DNA of 64,000 nt from CBDIHP01 sp965279195 (GCA_965279195.1 CBDIHP010000017.1:23904-87903); one strand, 5' to 3'; shown: positions 8,624 through 17,588, counted from the stretch's first letter. Program-made: numbers and translations. The notes: generated from the sequence alone by a model not told the origin.

Positions 8624-9751
8624 GCGCCTCACCACATAGAGAGTGAGGTTGCGGAGGATGGTCTTGGCCGGTGAGTCGGGCAGGACGTCCAGGGCGGACG
8701 AGGCGCGGGCGGCGAAGAGTTTGGCCTGCTCCCAGGCGTAATCGAGGGCGCCGTGCTCTTCGAGCAAGGGGCGGAGGATCGTCCGGTTCTCGGGCCGGGC
8801 CTCGTTGAGCAGCGATCGGACCTCTGCAGCAACCTCAGGGGGCGCGACGTTCAGGAGGCGGATGATCGGGAGCGTCAGCTTCTGCTTTTCGAGGTCGGTG
8901 CCGAGCGACTTGCCCGTCTTGTGCTCGTCGCCCCAGAGGTCGAGGACGTCGTCGGCGATCTGGAAGGCGCATCCGAGGTCGCGGCCGTAGTTGTCCATCT
9001 GGTGTACGACGGCCTCGTCGGCCCCGGCGTAGTGGGCGCCGAGTCGGCAAGAGACGGCGGTCAGCTCGGCGGTCTTGCCCCGGATGATCGAGAAGTACGA
9101 TTGCTCGTCGAGTTCGAGGTTGCCGCGGTTGTTGACCTGCTGCATCTCGCCTTCACAGACGAGGTTCGTGGCGCGGCCGATCCAGCGGCAGGCGAGGGTC
9201 GATTCGAGCGACGCGGCGAGGTGGAACGCGTGCGTGAAGAGGTAGTCGCCGAGGAGGACGGCGGTCTCGTTGCCCCACTCGGCGTTGACCGTGGCCGAGT
9301 GGCGGCGGATCATCGCCTCGTCGAGGATGTCGTCGTGGACGAGCGTGGCCGTATGGATCATCTCGACGACGGCCGCTACGACCGGGTGGGCGTCGGTGTT
9401 GCCGCCGCAGGCCTGGCCGGTGAGGAGGACGAGCGCGGGGCGAAGTCGCTTGCCCTGGAAGTCGTGGCAGTGGTCCACGAGCTGCTGGACGAACGGGTAC
9501 TTGCTCGCGAGTTCCTCGGCGAAGATCCGGTCGGAGATGTCGAGTTCCCGGGCGATGGGCGCGAAGACGGCGGAGAGACGGGTTCGGGTCTCCTCGCTGG
9601 TGGGCATGGTCGTCGTCGGCATGCCAGGGCTCCTCGTGGGGACGTCAGTCATCCCGGCGCCGGTCGTCAGCGTCGGGCGTGTTTTGTCGCCGGCCATGCG
9701 GCCATTGGCGGCGTGGGTGGCGATCGGTTCCAGCGGCTGGGCCGTGCTCAT
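8615..9751 (-). CDS. Polyprenyl diphosphate synthase (IspB-type trans-prenyltransferase)
   Basis: Makes a long-chain all-trans polyprenyl diphosphate from farnesyl/geranyl diphosphate and IPP, usually for the quinone side chain. Both aspartate-rich Mg2+ sites are present: HDDILDEAMIRR (first, about residue 140) and QIADDVLDLWGD (second, about 265), together with GKRLRPALVLL near the N-terminal third. The start given overlaps the moaC stop as ATGA, which argues for translational coupling. This makes a protein of 378 residues, about 50 longer than usual, and internal ATGs (for example that of MPTTTMPTSEETRT) would give the normal ~325 residues. Chain length cannot be read from the sequence. Confidence 0.9.
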   Translation of the reverse strand: MSTAQPLEPIATHAANGRMAGDKTRPTLTTGAGMTDVPTRSPGMPTTTMPTSEETRTRLSAVFAPIARELDISDRIFAEELASKYPFVQQLVDHCHDFQGKRLRPALVLLTGQACGGNTDAHPVVAAVVEMIHTATLVHDDILDEAMIRRHSATVNAEWGNETAVLLGDYLFTHAFHLAASLESTLACRWIGRATNLVCEGEMQQVNNRGNLELDEQSYFSIIRGKTAELTAVSCRLGAHYAGADEAVVHQMDNYGRDLGCAFQIADDVLDLWGDEHKTGKSLGTDLEKQKLTLPIIRLLNVAPPEVAAEVRSLLNEARPENRTILRPLLEEHGALDYAWEQAKLFAARASSALDVLPDSPAKTILRNLTLYVVRRNA

Positions 9752-10227
9752 TTCGATTCGCGACGGAACGTCCCGCTCCGCCCCCCGGTCTTTTCTTCGA
9801 GCCGGATCTCGCCGATCGTCATCGTGCGATCGACGGCCTTGCACATGTCGTAGACCGTGAGCGCGGCGACCGAGACGGCGGCGAGCGCCTCCATCTCGAC
9901 GCCCGTCCGGCCCCAGACCTTGGTCGTGGCACGGATGCCCAGCGTCCGGGCATCGAGCGACTGGAAGTCGATCTCGACCGAGTCGAGGCCGAGCGGGTGG
10001 CAGAGCGGGATCAGGTCGCCGGTCTTCTTCGCCGCCTGGATGCCCGCGATCCGGGCCACCTCCAGGACGTCCCCCTTGGCCAGCAAGCGGTCGAGGATCA
10101 GGGCCAGGGTCGCCGGCTCCATCCGGACGTGTCCGGAGGCCGTGGCCGAGCGGGCCGTGACGTCCTTCTTCGAGACGTCGACCATCCGACTGGCCCCACG
10201 TTCGTCGAAGTGTGTCAGTTCGGACAT
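9748..10227 (-). CDS. moaC: Cyclic pyranopterin monophosphate synthase (molybdenum cofactor)
   Basis: A 159-residue protein, the normal MoaC length. It converts the cyclic 7,8-dihydroneopterin triphosphate made by MoaA into cyclic pyranopterin monophosphate, in the cytosol. The conserved AKKTGDLIPLCHPL block and the active-site DMCKA motif (catalytic Asp and Lys) are both present, as is MVDVSKKDVTARSATA near the start. The ATG at 10227 has GAGG/GCAGG upstream and is preferred over an ATG 15 bases earlier. Its stop overlaps the polyprenyl synthase start (ATGA). No other mo genes are in the window. Confidence 0.95.
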   Translation of the reverse strand: MSELTHFDERGASRMVDVSKKDVTARSATASGHVRMEPATLALILDRLLAKGDVLEVARIAGIQAAKKTGDLIPLCHPLGLDSVEIDFQSLDARTLGIRATTKVWGRTGVEMEALAAVSVAALTVYDMCKAVDRTMTIGEIRLEEKTGGRSGTFRRESK

Positions 10228-10253
10228 GGCCTGCGACCTCATCGTTCAATTCA

Positions 10254-10274
10254 TTCTGAACGTATTTTACAGAA
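10254..10274 (-). promoter_or_regulatory. Possible moaC promoter/operator with inverted repeat
   Basis: The 94-bp gap upstream of moaC contains TTCTG-N11-CAGAA with an AT-rich centre. On the minus strand this includes TAAAAT, which could serve as a -10 element. It is the only AT-rich patch in this gap. No clear -35 is seen, so this is a weak call. Confidence 0.25.
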
Positions 10275-10321
10275 CGTCCGACGATCGGCTAGGGGTCCTT
10301 TGCAAAACTCGGCCGATCGGT

Positions 10322-11911
10322 TCAAGGCGCCCGTTTCAGGAGCCTCGAAAGCCACACCCCGTGCCGGCTCCGGACAAGGACGGCGGGGTCGGCCTCGACC
10401 CGCTTTCGGACCTCCGGCGACCAGTAGGCCTCGCGCCTGGAGACGATCAACCACCTGGATCGGCCGGCCTGATCCTGGTCGGCCAGGATGATCGGCACGC
10501 CCGCCATGGGCCGGGTGGTGTTGACCTTCCCCTGCTCGGGGGCAAGCGTCGGAGCCAGCGCGGCGTCCTCACCGGCCTTGCCATTGGAGGCCAGGGCGTT
10601 GAGCAACCCCTTGTCGACCGCGTCGCCCCAGTAGGTCAGCTCCAGGCCGAGCTTCTCGGCTCCCGGGAGCCCCCCGACCAACAGGTTGTAGTAGCTGAGT
10701 CCATAGGGATGGATCATCACCACCCCATACGCCTGCGCGGCCAGGACGACACCGAGCGCGACGTTCCCGTTCCGGGCGGACCGGCCCCAGAGGTTGCCGA
10801 AGCCCAGCCCGATCAGGATGGCCCAGAGCGGGAACGCCGGCAGGAACAGCCGCTCGCCGTCATAGACGGGCGTCCTCGTGCTGAACAAGAGGAGGAACAT
10901 CCCGATCGAGGCCAGGAGGAGGAGCGGGAGTCGCTCGCCGTCCCTCGCGCGCCGAACTCCGGTCCAGGTCCCCCAGAGCCCCAGAAGGTGCAAGCCGACC
11001 GGCACGGTCACTGCGAAGTAGAACCAGGGGTAATGCCAGGGGACAGCCTTGTCCTCGTAGACGGTCCCGAAGTAGAGCGTCCGGATCGTGATCCGGTCCA
11101 CCCCGGTGCCGAGGTAGCGAGCGAGTCGCCCCGGCAGGTCGTACCAGAGCCAGGGCCAGCCGAGGACGTAGAGCGAGAGCCCGACCGCCAGCCAGACACC
11201 GAACGCGGCGACCGCCTTGCCGGGAGAATGCCTCAGCCGGACGATCGCCCAGGCGAAGATCAGCGGCGGCAGTAGCCAGGCGTGGATCTTGGTCAGGAGC
11301 GCGAGGGCCCAGGCGATCCCGGCGAGGCCCATCCCGCGCACAGGGCGTTCCGAAGCCAGGGCACGGTCGGCCGAGATCAGGGCGAGGGTCCAGAAGTAGG
11401 CGATGAAGGTGTCGAGCGCCCCGAGGTGCGCGTGGGCGAAGACCCGGGGCATGAAGACCAGGGCGAGCCCGGCCCCGATTGCCGCCGGGAGACCTCCGAT
11501 CCGGCCGGCGGTCGACGCGACCAGGCCGACCATCAGCCCGAAGATCAACGACGGGGCGATCCGGCCGGAGACGACGTAGAGGCCGAGGGGATCGGGGCCG
11601 CCCCGGAGGACGATCTCGGCGGTCTGGCCCCCCATTGAGGCGAGGCCGAGGAGCCAACGCCCGAGCGGCGGATGCTCGGCGTTGTCGCGGAACACGAGGT
11701 CGACGATCTCTTTCGAGAAAAATCCCAGTCCCCTCGCCCCGAGCGTGCTCAGGTAGGTGCGGCCGGGGCGGACGTCGAGCGGCTCGTCGATGGTGATGCC
11801 GGGGTCGTCGATGGTGACGAGGACGGCGAGCGTCGCCAGCAGGCCGAGGGTGGCCGCGGTCGCGCGGATCGAGGGGTTCCAGGTTCGGGGGCCGGGCTGG
11901 GGCTTCGCCAT
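10322..11911 (-). CDS. Multipass membrane glycosyltransferase-like protein (GT39/ArnT superfamily)
   Basis: About 530 residues with an N-terminal hydrophobic segment followed by roughly ten more, then a soluble C-terminal tail of about 110 residues. Two acidic loop motifs of polyprenyl-phosphate-sugar-dependent glycosyltransferases are visible: TIDEPLD after the first membrane segment and DNAEHPPLGRWLLG a little later. Such enzymes move a sugar from a lipid carrier onto protein or lipid on the outer face of the inner membrane. Substrate is unknown. The ATG at 11911 is chosen because it lies just before the first membrane helix; the ATG at 11971 is also possible. It is transcribed towards moaC but separated from it by 94 bp. 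Confidence 0.72.
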   Translation of the reverse strand: MAKPQPGPRTWNPSIRATAATLGLLATLAVLVTIDDPGITIDEPLDVRPGRTYLSTLGARGLGFFSKEIVDLVFRDNAEHPPLGRWLLGLASMGGQTAEIVLRGGPDPLGLYVVSGRIAPSLIFGLMVGLVASTAGRIGGLPAAIGAGLALVFMPRVFAHAHLGALDTFIAYFWTLALISADRALASERPVRGMGLAGIAWALALLTKIHAWLLPPLIFAWAIVRLRHSPGKAVAAFGVWLAVGLSLYVLGWPWLWYDLPGRLARYLGTGVDRITIRTLYFGTVYEDKAVPWHYPWFYFAVTVPVGLHLLGLWGTWTGVRRARDGERLPLLLLASIGMFLLLFSTRTPVYDGERLFLPAFPLWAILIGLGFGNLWGRSARNGNVALGVVLAAQAYGVVMIHPYGLSYYNLLVGGLPGAEKLGLELTYWGDAVDKGLLNALASNGKAGEDAALAPTLAPEQGKVNTTRPMAGVPIILADQDQAGRSRWLIVSRREAYWSPEVRKRVEADPAVLVRSRHGVWLSRLLKRAP

Positions 11912-11997
11912 CGAGGGTCCCGGGCCGATGTGCGGCGGGGAAACGGAACGATCCGCAGGATTGGCGATCATACCGGAGCGGCGTCCGGTTGAAAACG

Positions 11998-12047
11998 CGA
12001 CGGGCCCGGGACCTGTCCCGTTGCCGGGGCAGGTCCCGAGCCCGTCG
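11998..12047 (-). terminator. Likely intrinsic terminator after the HTH-receiver gene
   Basis: Arms of 18 bases at 11998-12015 and 12030-12047 pair with one mismatch, and the 14-base loop can itself pair (CCCG/CGGG). On the minus strand the stem is followed by CGTTTTC. It lies about 110 bases past the stop of the gene ending at 12156 and just upstream of the glycosyltransferase gene, so it would separate the two units. Confidence 0.6.
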
Positions 12048-12155
12048 TGAGCGAGTCATCCGCCACGCCTCGGGCGCCGCGACGGTCCGGTCCTGGAGGA
12101 GGAGAACGGCGCGCGGGGGAGGGCGGGGTGGCTCGTCGGTCGGCCCGGTGGAACC

Positions 12156-12731
12156 TCAGTTCTCGTCGGCCTTCTTCTGCGAGATCAGGCGGCGGACCCG
12201 CTCGGCGAGCAGGGCACCGTCGAACGGCTTCTTGAAGGCGTCATTGAACCCGAGCTTGTAGAGTTCTTCGCCCGGCTCGTCGCTGGTGAGGGCCACCAGG
12301 ATCGTGCTGATGTGGTCGGGGCTCTTGCGGAGGTTCTGGGCGATCTGGCCGGCCTCGATGCGGCCGACGGCGAGGTCGATGATGATGCAATCGGGGTGGA
12401 AGCTCTCGGCGCGGATGCCGGCTTCGAAACCCGACGCGGCCGTCTCGATCCGGAAGTCGTCCCCCTCGCGGAGGTGCTCACGCAGGACGCCCTGCATGGG
12501 GCCGTCGGCGCCCACGACCAGGATCTTGTGGTAGACCTCGGCCTCGAGGTCGCCCAGCGGCATGCCGTGCTCCTTGAGGAACCGAAGCAGATGCTCACGA
12601 GGGATCCGGCGGTCCTGGGAACCGGGGATCCTATATCCACGCAAGCGGCCCGAGTCGAACCACTTGCTCACGGTCCGGGGCGCGACCTTGCAAATCTTCG
12701 CCACCTGACCGGTTGTAAAGACCTTCTTCAT
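12156..12731 (-). CDS. HTH_17 (excisionase/MerR-like) DNA-binding domain fused to a receiver domain
   Basis: A 191-residue cytosolic protein. Residues 5-55 form a winged-helix DNA-binding motif of the excisionase type (TTGQVAKICKVAPRTVSKWF, then RIPREHLLRFL). Residues about 68-185 are a CheY-like receiver: KILVVGADG in place of the usual acidic pair, the predicted phospho-acceptor Asp in CIIIDLAVG, Thr in LVALTSDEPG, and the Lys of FKKPFD. The order, DNA-binding first and receiver last, is the reverse of common response regulators. One of the two acidic-pocket residues is missing (GAD rather than DD), which may weaken Mg2+-dependent phosphorylation. No histidine kinase adjoins it. Confidence 0.82.
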   Translation of the reverse strand: MKKVFTTGQVAKICKVAPRTVSKWFDSGRLRGYRIPGSQDRRIPREHLLRFLKEHGMPLGDLEAEVYHKILVVGADGPMQGVLREHLREGDDFRIETAASGFEAGIRAESFHPDCIIIDLAVGRIEAGQIAQNLRKSPDHISTILVALTSDEPGEELYKLGFNDAFKKPFDGALLAERVRRLISQKKADEN

Positions 12732-13255
12732 ATCGAGGACTCCACTCCATTCGTGGTGCGAGGCCTCGGAGGTTTCCTCACCCCTCCGGTTGGACCCAAG
12801 TCGGCGCGGGGCAGGGCCGAAGCTCGGTCGGACGGGCCGGGGCCCCCCTTCCTACGCTTCGATTTGATCCGGAGATCATCGCTTTACCCGTGCCACACTC
12901 CCGAATTCGCCCCATTGGCACGACGATCCCGGACCCAAAGCGCCCGGTACGCCGGCGAGGTTAGGGGAGCCCCGCTCGGGCACGAAGCCGTCGCGGAGCC
13001 GTTCGCGAAACTCGGGACGCCTCCCCCTGCGAATGGGGAGGCTGACCGGTCCAGGGCCACTCCAAGGGGGTCGCTGCTCGCCTCCTTGCCGTAGCGAACC
13101 TGACCGTCAAGACTATTTTTCGAGTTTCGCGGCCCGTTTCTTGAGGATGGGTCAGGATGAGTTCGTCCGCGTCTGCGGATCGAGGTGAGGCGGGGGGTCC
13201 GCCGGGCTCGCGCGATCAGGGCCGGGGAGGCCCGTGGAGTGGGTCGTGAGGGTGG
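12732..13255. other. Intergenic, no gene recognised
   Basis: About 520 bases upstream of the HTH-receiver gene and downstream of the FlgI-like gene. Open frames here have no protein-like composition or start signals. It contains a short hairpin, GCCTCCCC/GGGGAGGC at 13019-13042, and a Pro-poor GC-rich stretch. I recognise no promoter or RNA gene, although the HTH-receiver promoter must lie here. Confidence 0.5.
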
Positions 13256-13260
13256 ATTTG

Positions 13261-13380
13261 GGGTGCGGCAGTCCGGCTGCCGCATTTCCCGTGGAGAGGC
13301 GAGGGGAGGACGTCTCATGGGCGACAGGGCCTCAGGACGGCCCTCAATCGCCCGGAAAGCGGCAGCCGGACTGCCGCACT
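13261..13380. repeat. Nested hairpin inverted repeat
   Basis: Outer arms of 20 bases at 13264-13283 and 13359-13378 are exact inverted copies, and each arm is itself a hairpin (GCGGCAG-TCCGG-CTGCCGC). An inner pair, GGGCGACAGGGCC and GGCCCTCAATCGCCC, lies between them. The right end is about 8 bases from the stop of the FlgI-like gene, placing the element at its 3' end. Confidence 0.8.
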
Positions 13381-13388
13381 CCAACGGG

Positions 13389-15245
13389 TTATTTCTTCGC
13401 CGGCTCGGCGGGCTTGCGGGTGAACATCCGCCGGAACAGGCCGGGCTTCTTCTCGGCGGCCTCGGCCGAGGCCTTCTTCACGGCCTCGTCCTTCTTGTCC
13501 TTCTCGGTCTGGCCCAGGAGCTGCGCCTCCGAGTACGACTTCGTGGGCAGCGGGATGGCGTCGACCACCAGGGGGCCCGGCAGGTTCTTCTGCTGGAAGG
13601 CGGCGACCAGGATGTTCACCACCTCCGGGTAGCTCGCGTTCATCTGGGCGATGTGCCGGATCGCATCCGCCACGTCGAGCGAGCAATTCACCCGGTTCCC
13701 CGGCGCATCGATCTCGCCCGCGACGATCTTGCTAATCTGGAGCTGATTGTCCGCCTCAGAGGCATTCACCAGGATCGCCCCCCCCTGGCCGAGCACGACC
13801 GGGGTCAGCAGACGCTGGTTCTTCCCGAAGATCACGACCTCGGTGCGGAGGTTCCGCGCCACGTGGATCATCGGGGGGCCTTCGCAGTCCACGACGTAGA
13901 GCGTGAACGGCTCCGCCCGGCGCGGCTTGCGACGATTCTTGGATTCGCCCGAGATCTGCAAGGTCATGGCCGCATCGGGCTCGTCGACCTCCGCCTGGAC
14001 CGGGGCGTCGAAGACGGCGATCTGGCCGAGGAAGGGGTCGTTGGCGTCCTGGGTGCGGAGGGCATCGAATGCCCCATAGCGCAGCTCGGTGTCGGCCTGG
14101 GCCATCAGGTTGCGGAGCCGCATCAGGCCGGCCGACTGGTCCATCGCCGCGAGCGCCTTGAGGGCGTACGAGCGGAACTCCGGCCGCTTGATCGCGGTGT
14201 CGCTCAGCACATCCGCCCCGGAGCTATCCCCGAGGTAGGCCAGGGCTTCCGCCGAGAAGAACTTGACCTGGGCGTCCGGGGAGGTGAGCCCGTTCTTGAG
14301 CGTCGGCACCGCCGAGGGGCCCATGCCTTCGAGCTTCAGGGCCGCCACGCCCGACTTCTTCGAGTCAAGCAGCTCCTTGCCCCAGGTCTCCAGCCGCTGG
14401 GCGCGCAGGGGGGCCTCGGTCACGATCGGCAGGTGCCGGATGATCTCGAAGTAGCGGGACTGGTTGTGGTGGTAGACCTTGGGCACCTTGAGGACCAGCA
14501 ACTGGTCGGTCTTGGCCGTGGCCATCCCCTTGCTGTCGACGCCCTCAATCTGGTGGAACCGGACCTTGATGGCGTTCTCGATCATCTTGGACGTCCGGAT
14601 GCTCTTCCGGTTGTCTCGGATGACCAGGCTGTAGGGGATGTCCTTCTTGGCCCGGCCGCCGCCGAGCACGCGGCCGACCTTGGTGTCGTTCGGCTTGGCC
14701 TGGTTCCCGACCATGATCGAGCCGCCGGCCGCGGCCATGATCGTGTCCGACTTCGGTCCGGCCGCCGTGTTGATGACCTGCCCGAGCTGGGTGACCATCA
14801 GGTACCCGCCGGCCAGGCTGGTCGTCCCGCTCGCCGGGGGCAGGTCGACCTCCACGTCGAAGCGGTCCTTCGTGGTCACGCCCGCCGGGATCGACGCCTT
14901 GACGATGACGATCGAGGTCGTCTTGGAGCTGAGGAATTTCTCGGGGTGCTCGATGCCGCTCTTGCGCATCTCGTCGAGGATCTGGGTTCGATACCACGAC
15001 GGCGGTGCTTCCGAGCCGGTGTTATCCAGGCCCACCACCAGCCCCACGCCCTCGACCTTCAGCTCGCTGGAGACGACGTAGGCCATGCTGGCGACGGTCT
15101 CGTCGCTCTTGGGGGGCGGCGGTTCCTTCTTCTTCCCCTTGGAGTCGGCGGCACTCGCGACGAGGGCCGCGGAACCGAGGGCGATCCAGGTCATCGCGGC
15201 AAAGACGTTACGCTTGCCAGAGACCCACTGGTCCATGCGCCGCAT
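13389..15245 (-). CDS. FlgI-like (P-ring protein family) secreted protein with HEAT-type repeats
   Basis: A 618-residue protein with an N-terminal membrane/signal segment (NVFAAMTWIALGSAALVASA). Residues ~65-270 resemble the flagellar P-ring protein FlgI: GVGLVVGLDNTGS, then SIVIVKASIPAGVTTKDRFD and SLAGGYLMVTQL, the blocks around which FlgI is normally recognised. Residues ~288-400 form alpha-helical HEAT-like repeats (GPSAVPTLKNGL, FFSAEALAYLG, YALKALAAM). A further beta-rich segment follows, and the C-terminus is Lys/Pro-rich. Start: ATG with AAGGAGG about 9 bases upstream. No other flagellar gene is in the window, so a role as a non-flagellar envelope ring or scaffold is possible but inferred. 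Confidence 0.75.
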   Translation of the reverse strand: MRRMDQWVSGKRNVFAAMTWIALGSAALVASAADSKGKKKEPPPPKSDETVASMAYVVSSELKVEGVGLVVGLDNTGSEAPPSWYRTQILDEMRKSGIEHPEKFLSSKTTSIVIVKASIPAGVTTKDRFDVEVDLPPASGTTSLAGGYLMVTQLGQVINTAAGPKSDTIMAAAGGSIMVGNQAKPNDTKVGRVLGGGRAKKDIPYSLVIRDNRKSIRTSKMIENAIKVRFHQIEGVDSKGMATAKTDQLLVLKVPKVYHHNQSRYFEIIRHLPIVTEAPLRAQRLETWGKELLDSKKSGVAALKLEGMGPSAVPTLKNGLTSPDAQVKFFSAEALAYLGDSSGADVLSDTAIKRPEFRSYALKALAAMDQSAGLMRLRNLMAQADTELRYGAFDALRTQDANDPFLGQIAVFDAPVQAEVDEPDAAMTLQISGESKNRRKPRRAEPFTLYVVDCEGPPMIHVARNLRTEVVIFGKNQRLLTPVVLGQGGAILVNASEADNQLQISKIVAGEIDAPGNRVNCSLDVADAIRHIAQMNASYPEVVNILVAAFQQKNLPGPLVVDAIPLPTKSYSEAQLLGQTEKDKKDEAVKKASAEAAEKKPGLFRRMFTRKPAEPAKK

Positions 15246-15514
15246 ATTCCGAGCCTCCTTGCCACCTCCGGGCCCTGACCGGGCGAAGAGCTTCGCCGGC
15301 CGCAAACCCCGCCCGCCAGCATCCTTGCGGCCGGCGAGGTTGTGATCTCCTGCCCGGAGTTCGTGCGGAATGGGGGATTCAGGTCGATACCGATCGATCG
15401 AGACTGACCCTATTGGGCGCGGACTCTAAAGTTTTCCCCAGGAACGGTCAAGTCGAGTAAACTCGCCGGAAGGGCTTCGGACTTGAACCTCTTTTTTCGA
15501 CTCAAGTGCCCCCG

Positions 15515-16051
15515 ATGAAAACGGTCAACATCCCCGCCCGGCTCGGAATCCTCGCCGCCCTCTGGATCCCGCTCAACTCCTCCGCCGCGACGGCCGACGA
15601 TCCGCTCGCCGGCGTCGGTTGGGACGCGGAGGCCAGAAAGGGAGACGCCACACGCGGCCGGGAACTGTTCCGGTCCGATCGCCTCGACTGCGTCCGCTGT
15701 CACGAGACGGCCGCCGCCGGCCGATCGCGCGGCGGACCCAACCTCGCCGCGATCCTCAGGCGGCAGACGCCCACCCAGGTCGTCGAGTCGATCCGGTTCC
15801 CCGACCGGACGATCGCGCAGGGGTTCGAGTCCGAACGGGTGCGGATCCGCGACGGCCTGGAGGTCGTCGGCCTGGTGGTGAGCGAGGCCAACGCCAAGGT
15901 GACCGTCCTCCTCGGAGACGGCGTCCGCAAGGCGTTCCACCGCGGGGAGGTGCTGGACCGCGCCCCCAGGCCGGGCTCGATCATGCCGCCGGGGAAATCC
16001 CTGACTCTGGAGGAACTCCGCGACCTCCTCGCCTACCTCGGGACGCTCTGA
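15515..16051 (+). CDS. Exported c-type cytochrome (planctomycete heme-binding domain)
   Basis: A 178-residue protein with an N-terminal signal peptide (IPARLGILAALWIPLNSSAATA) and a single CVRCH heme-attachment site near residue 70. A likely axial methionine lies in GSIMPPGKSLT near the end. The arrangement, GRELF-(x)-CVRCH and then QVVESIRFPDRTIAQGFE, matches the c-type cytochrome domain found at the C-terminus of large planctomycete membrane-bound dehydrogenases, here alone. It probably carries electrons in the periplasm; its partner is not identifiable. The FlgI-like gene is divergent on the left, 269 bp away. Confidence 0.85.
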   Translation: MKTVNIPARLGILAALWIPLNSSAATADDPLAGVGWDAEARKGDATRGRELFRSDRLDCVRCHETAAAGRSRGGPNLAAILRRQTPTQVVESIRFPDRTIAQGFESERVRIRDGLEVVGLVVSEANAKVTVLLGDGVRKAFHRGEVLDRAPRPGSIMPPGKSLTLEELRDLLAYLGTL

Positions 16052-16144
16052 GCGGTCCCTTGCGACCACTCCCCGGTTCCGCTCCAATCCGGTCGTCCGT
16101 CGGGACTCCCCACGGCAACGATCGATATCGAAGGGCGTGAACCC

Positions 16145-17515
16145 ATGAGCAACGTCAAGGACTTCGGCGCGGTCGGCGACGGCAAGGTCGACGACACCCA
16201 GGCCATCCAGCACGCGGTCGACCGGGGCGACGGCCGGGTCGTGCTGTCGCGCGGGACGTTCCGGATCACCCGCCCGATCGTCGTCGACCTCGACCGCACC
16301 GGCTATGTCTCGATCCACGGCTCCGGCGGCATCGCGCGAATCCTCATGGAAGGACCGGGCGCGGCACTCCACCTGGTCGGCAGCCACGACAAGACGGCCG
16401 ACCCCGCCGGCTTCAAGGGCGGCGTCTGGGACCGCCAGCGGATGCCGACCGTGAGCGAGATCGAGATCGTCGGCGGCCAGCCCAACACCGACGGCATCCG
16501 GCTCGAAGGCACGATGCAGGCGACCCTGACCGGCGTCGCCATCCGCCGCTGCCGGTTCGGCTTGCACCTCGTGAAGCGCAACCGGAACGTGCTGATCTCG
16601 CATTGCCACATCTACAACGGCCGTGAGAAGGGCATCGGGGTTTACTTCGACGGCGTGAACCTGCACCAGACGATCATCAGCGGCTCGCACATCAGCTATC
16701 ACGTGCACGCCGGCATCAAGGTCGAGCGGAGCGAGGTCCGCAACCTTCAGATCACCGGCTGCGACATCGAGTACAACTTCGACGTCAACAACCCCGATTC
16801 GGCCGACGTCTGGATCGACTCGCGCCAGGGGACCGTCCGCGAGGTCACGATCGCCTCGAACACGATCCAGGCCAAGGAGAGCCCGTCGGGCGCCAACATC
16901 CGCATCGAGGGGGCCGACCTGCCCGCGTCGAGCTCCGCCGGGCTCTGGACCATCGCCGGCAACATCCTCCAGAGCCAGGCGACGAACCTCTGGCTCAGGT
17001 CCTGCCGGGGGATCAACGTCACCGGCAACTCGTTCGCGACCGGCTTCAGGCACTCGATCGTCGTCGACAGGTGCCGACATATCGTGATCGGCTCCAACAC
17101 GATCGACCACAACCCCGACTACAAGGAGGACTACCTTGACGGGGTCGTCATCCGCGACTCGGCCGGGATCAACGTCGCCAACCTGATCGTCGAGGCCGTC
17201 CGCGCAGGCTCGGCGGAGCAGGGGGGCGCGGTCGAGATTTCCGGCAGCCGCGAGGTGACCGTCGCCGGGTGCCAGATCCTCGACCCGGCCCACAGGGGGA
17301 TCGACCTCCGGGACGTGCGCAACACCCGGGTCAGCGACTGCACGATCGTCGATCGGAAGACGCCCGCCACGATGCTTGAGGCATTGAGAATCCGGGGCGC
17401 ATGCTCGGGCGTCCAGGTGCTCAACAATCTGGTGGGCAAGGGAACGAGCGGCGATATCGACTCGCCCGACGGCCTGGCGATGGTGGGCGGCACGATGGTC
17501 GTCGCGGGCGGTTGA
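16145..17515 (+). CDS. Right-handed parallel beta-helix (pectate-lyase-superfamily) protein
   Basis: A 456-residue protein with no signal peptide. The start MSNVKDFGAVGDGKVDDTQA is the standard entry of pectate-lyase-3/GH28-related beta-helix proteins. The rest is a ladder of short repeats such as NVLISHCHIYNG, NLQITGCDIEYN and GINVTGNSFATG, typical of PbH1 coils. Substrate binding or polysaccharide cleavage is usual for the family, but I cannot point to a catalytic set. It lies about 75 bases before treZ on the same strand and could be in the same transcript. Without an export signal its location is uncertain. Confidence 0.8.
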   Translation: MSNVKDFGAVGDGKVDDTQAIQHAVDRGDGRVVLSRGTFRITRPIVVDLDRTGYVSIHGSGGIARILMEGPGAALHLVGSHDKTADPAGFKGGVWDRQRMPTVSEIEIVGGQPNTDGIRLEGTMQATLTGVAIRRCRFGLHLVKRNRNVLISHCHIYNGREKGIGVYFDGVNLHQTIISGSHISYHVHAGIKVERSEVRNLQITGCDIEYNFDVNNPDSADVWIDSRQGTVREVTIASNTIQAKESPSGANIRIEGADLPASSSAGLWTIAGNILQSQATNLWLRSCRGINVTGNSFATGFRHSIVVDRCRHIVIGSNTIDHNPDYKEDYLDGVVIRDSAGINVANLIVEAVRAGSAEQGGAVEISGSREVTVAGCQILDPAHRGIDLRDVRNTRVSDCTIVDRKTPATMLEALRIRGACSGVQVLNNLVGKGTSGDIDSPDGLAMVGGTMVVAGG

Positions 17516-17588
17516 CGCGTCAGGCGTTCCGGCATGAGTTTTGATTCTCGCCATGACGGGCGACCAGACTCAATGCCGGGAGGCGCAC

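Noticed and set aside
8615..10249. Longer polyprenyl synthase starting inside moaC
   Set aside because: The extra N-terminus is moaC read out of frame; the ATGA overlap and the length of the family argue for a start at 9751 or later.
12884..13384. Possible small genes in the 12.7-13.4 kb gap
   Set aside because: No ribosome site, no family motif, and the frame runs through a hairpin repeat.
15246..15514. Divergent promoter with GAGT-AA-ACTC palindrome
   Set aside because: The palindrome is short and no -35/-10 pair could be placed with confidence.
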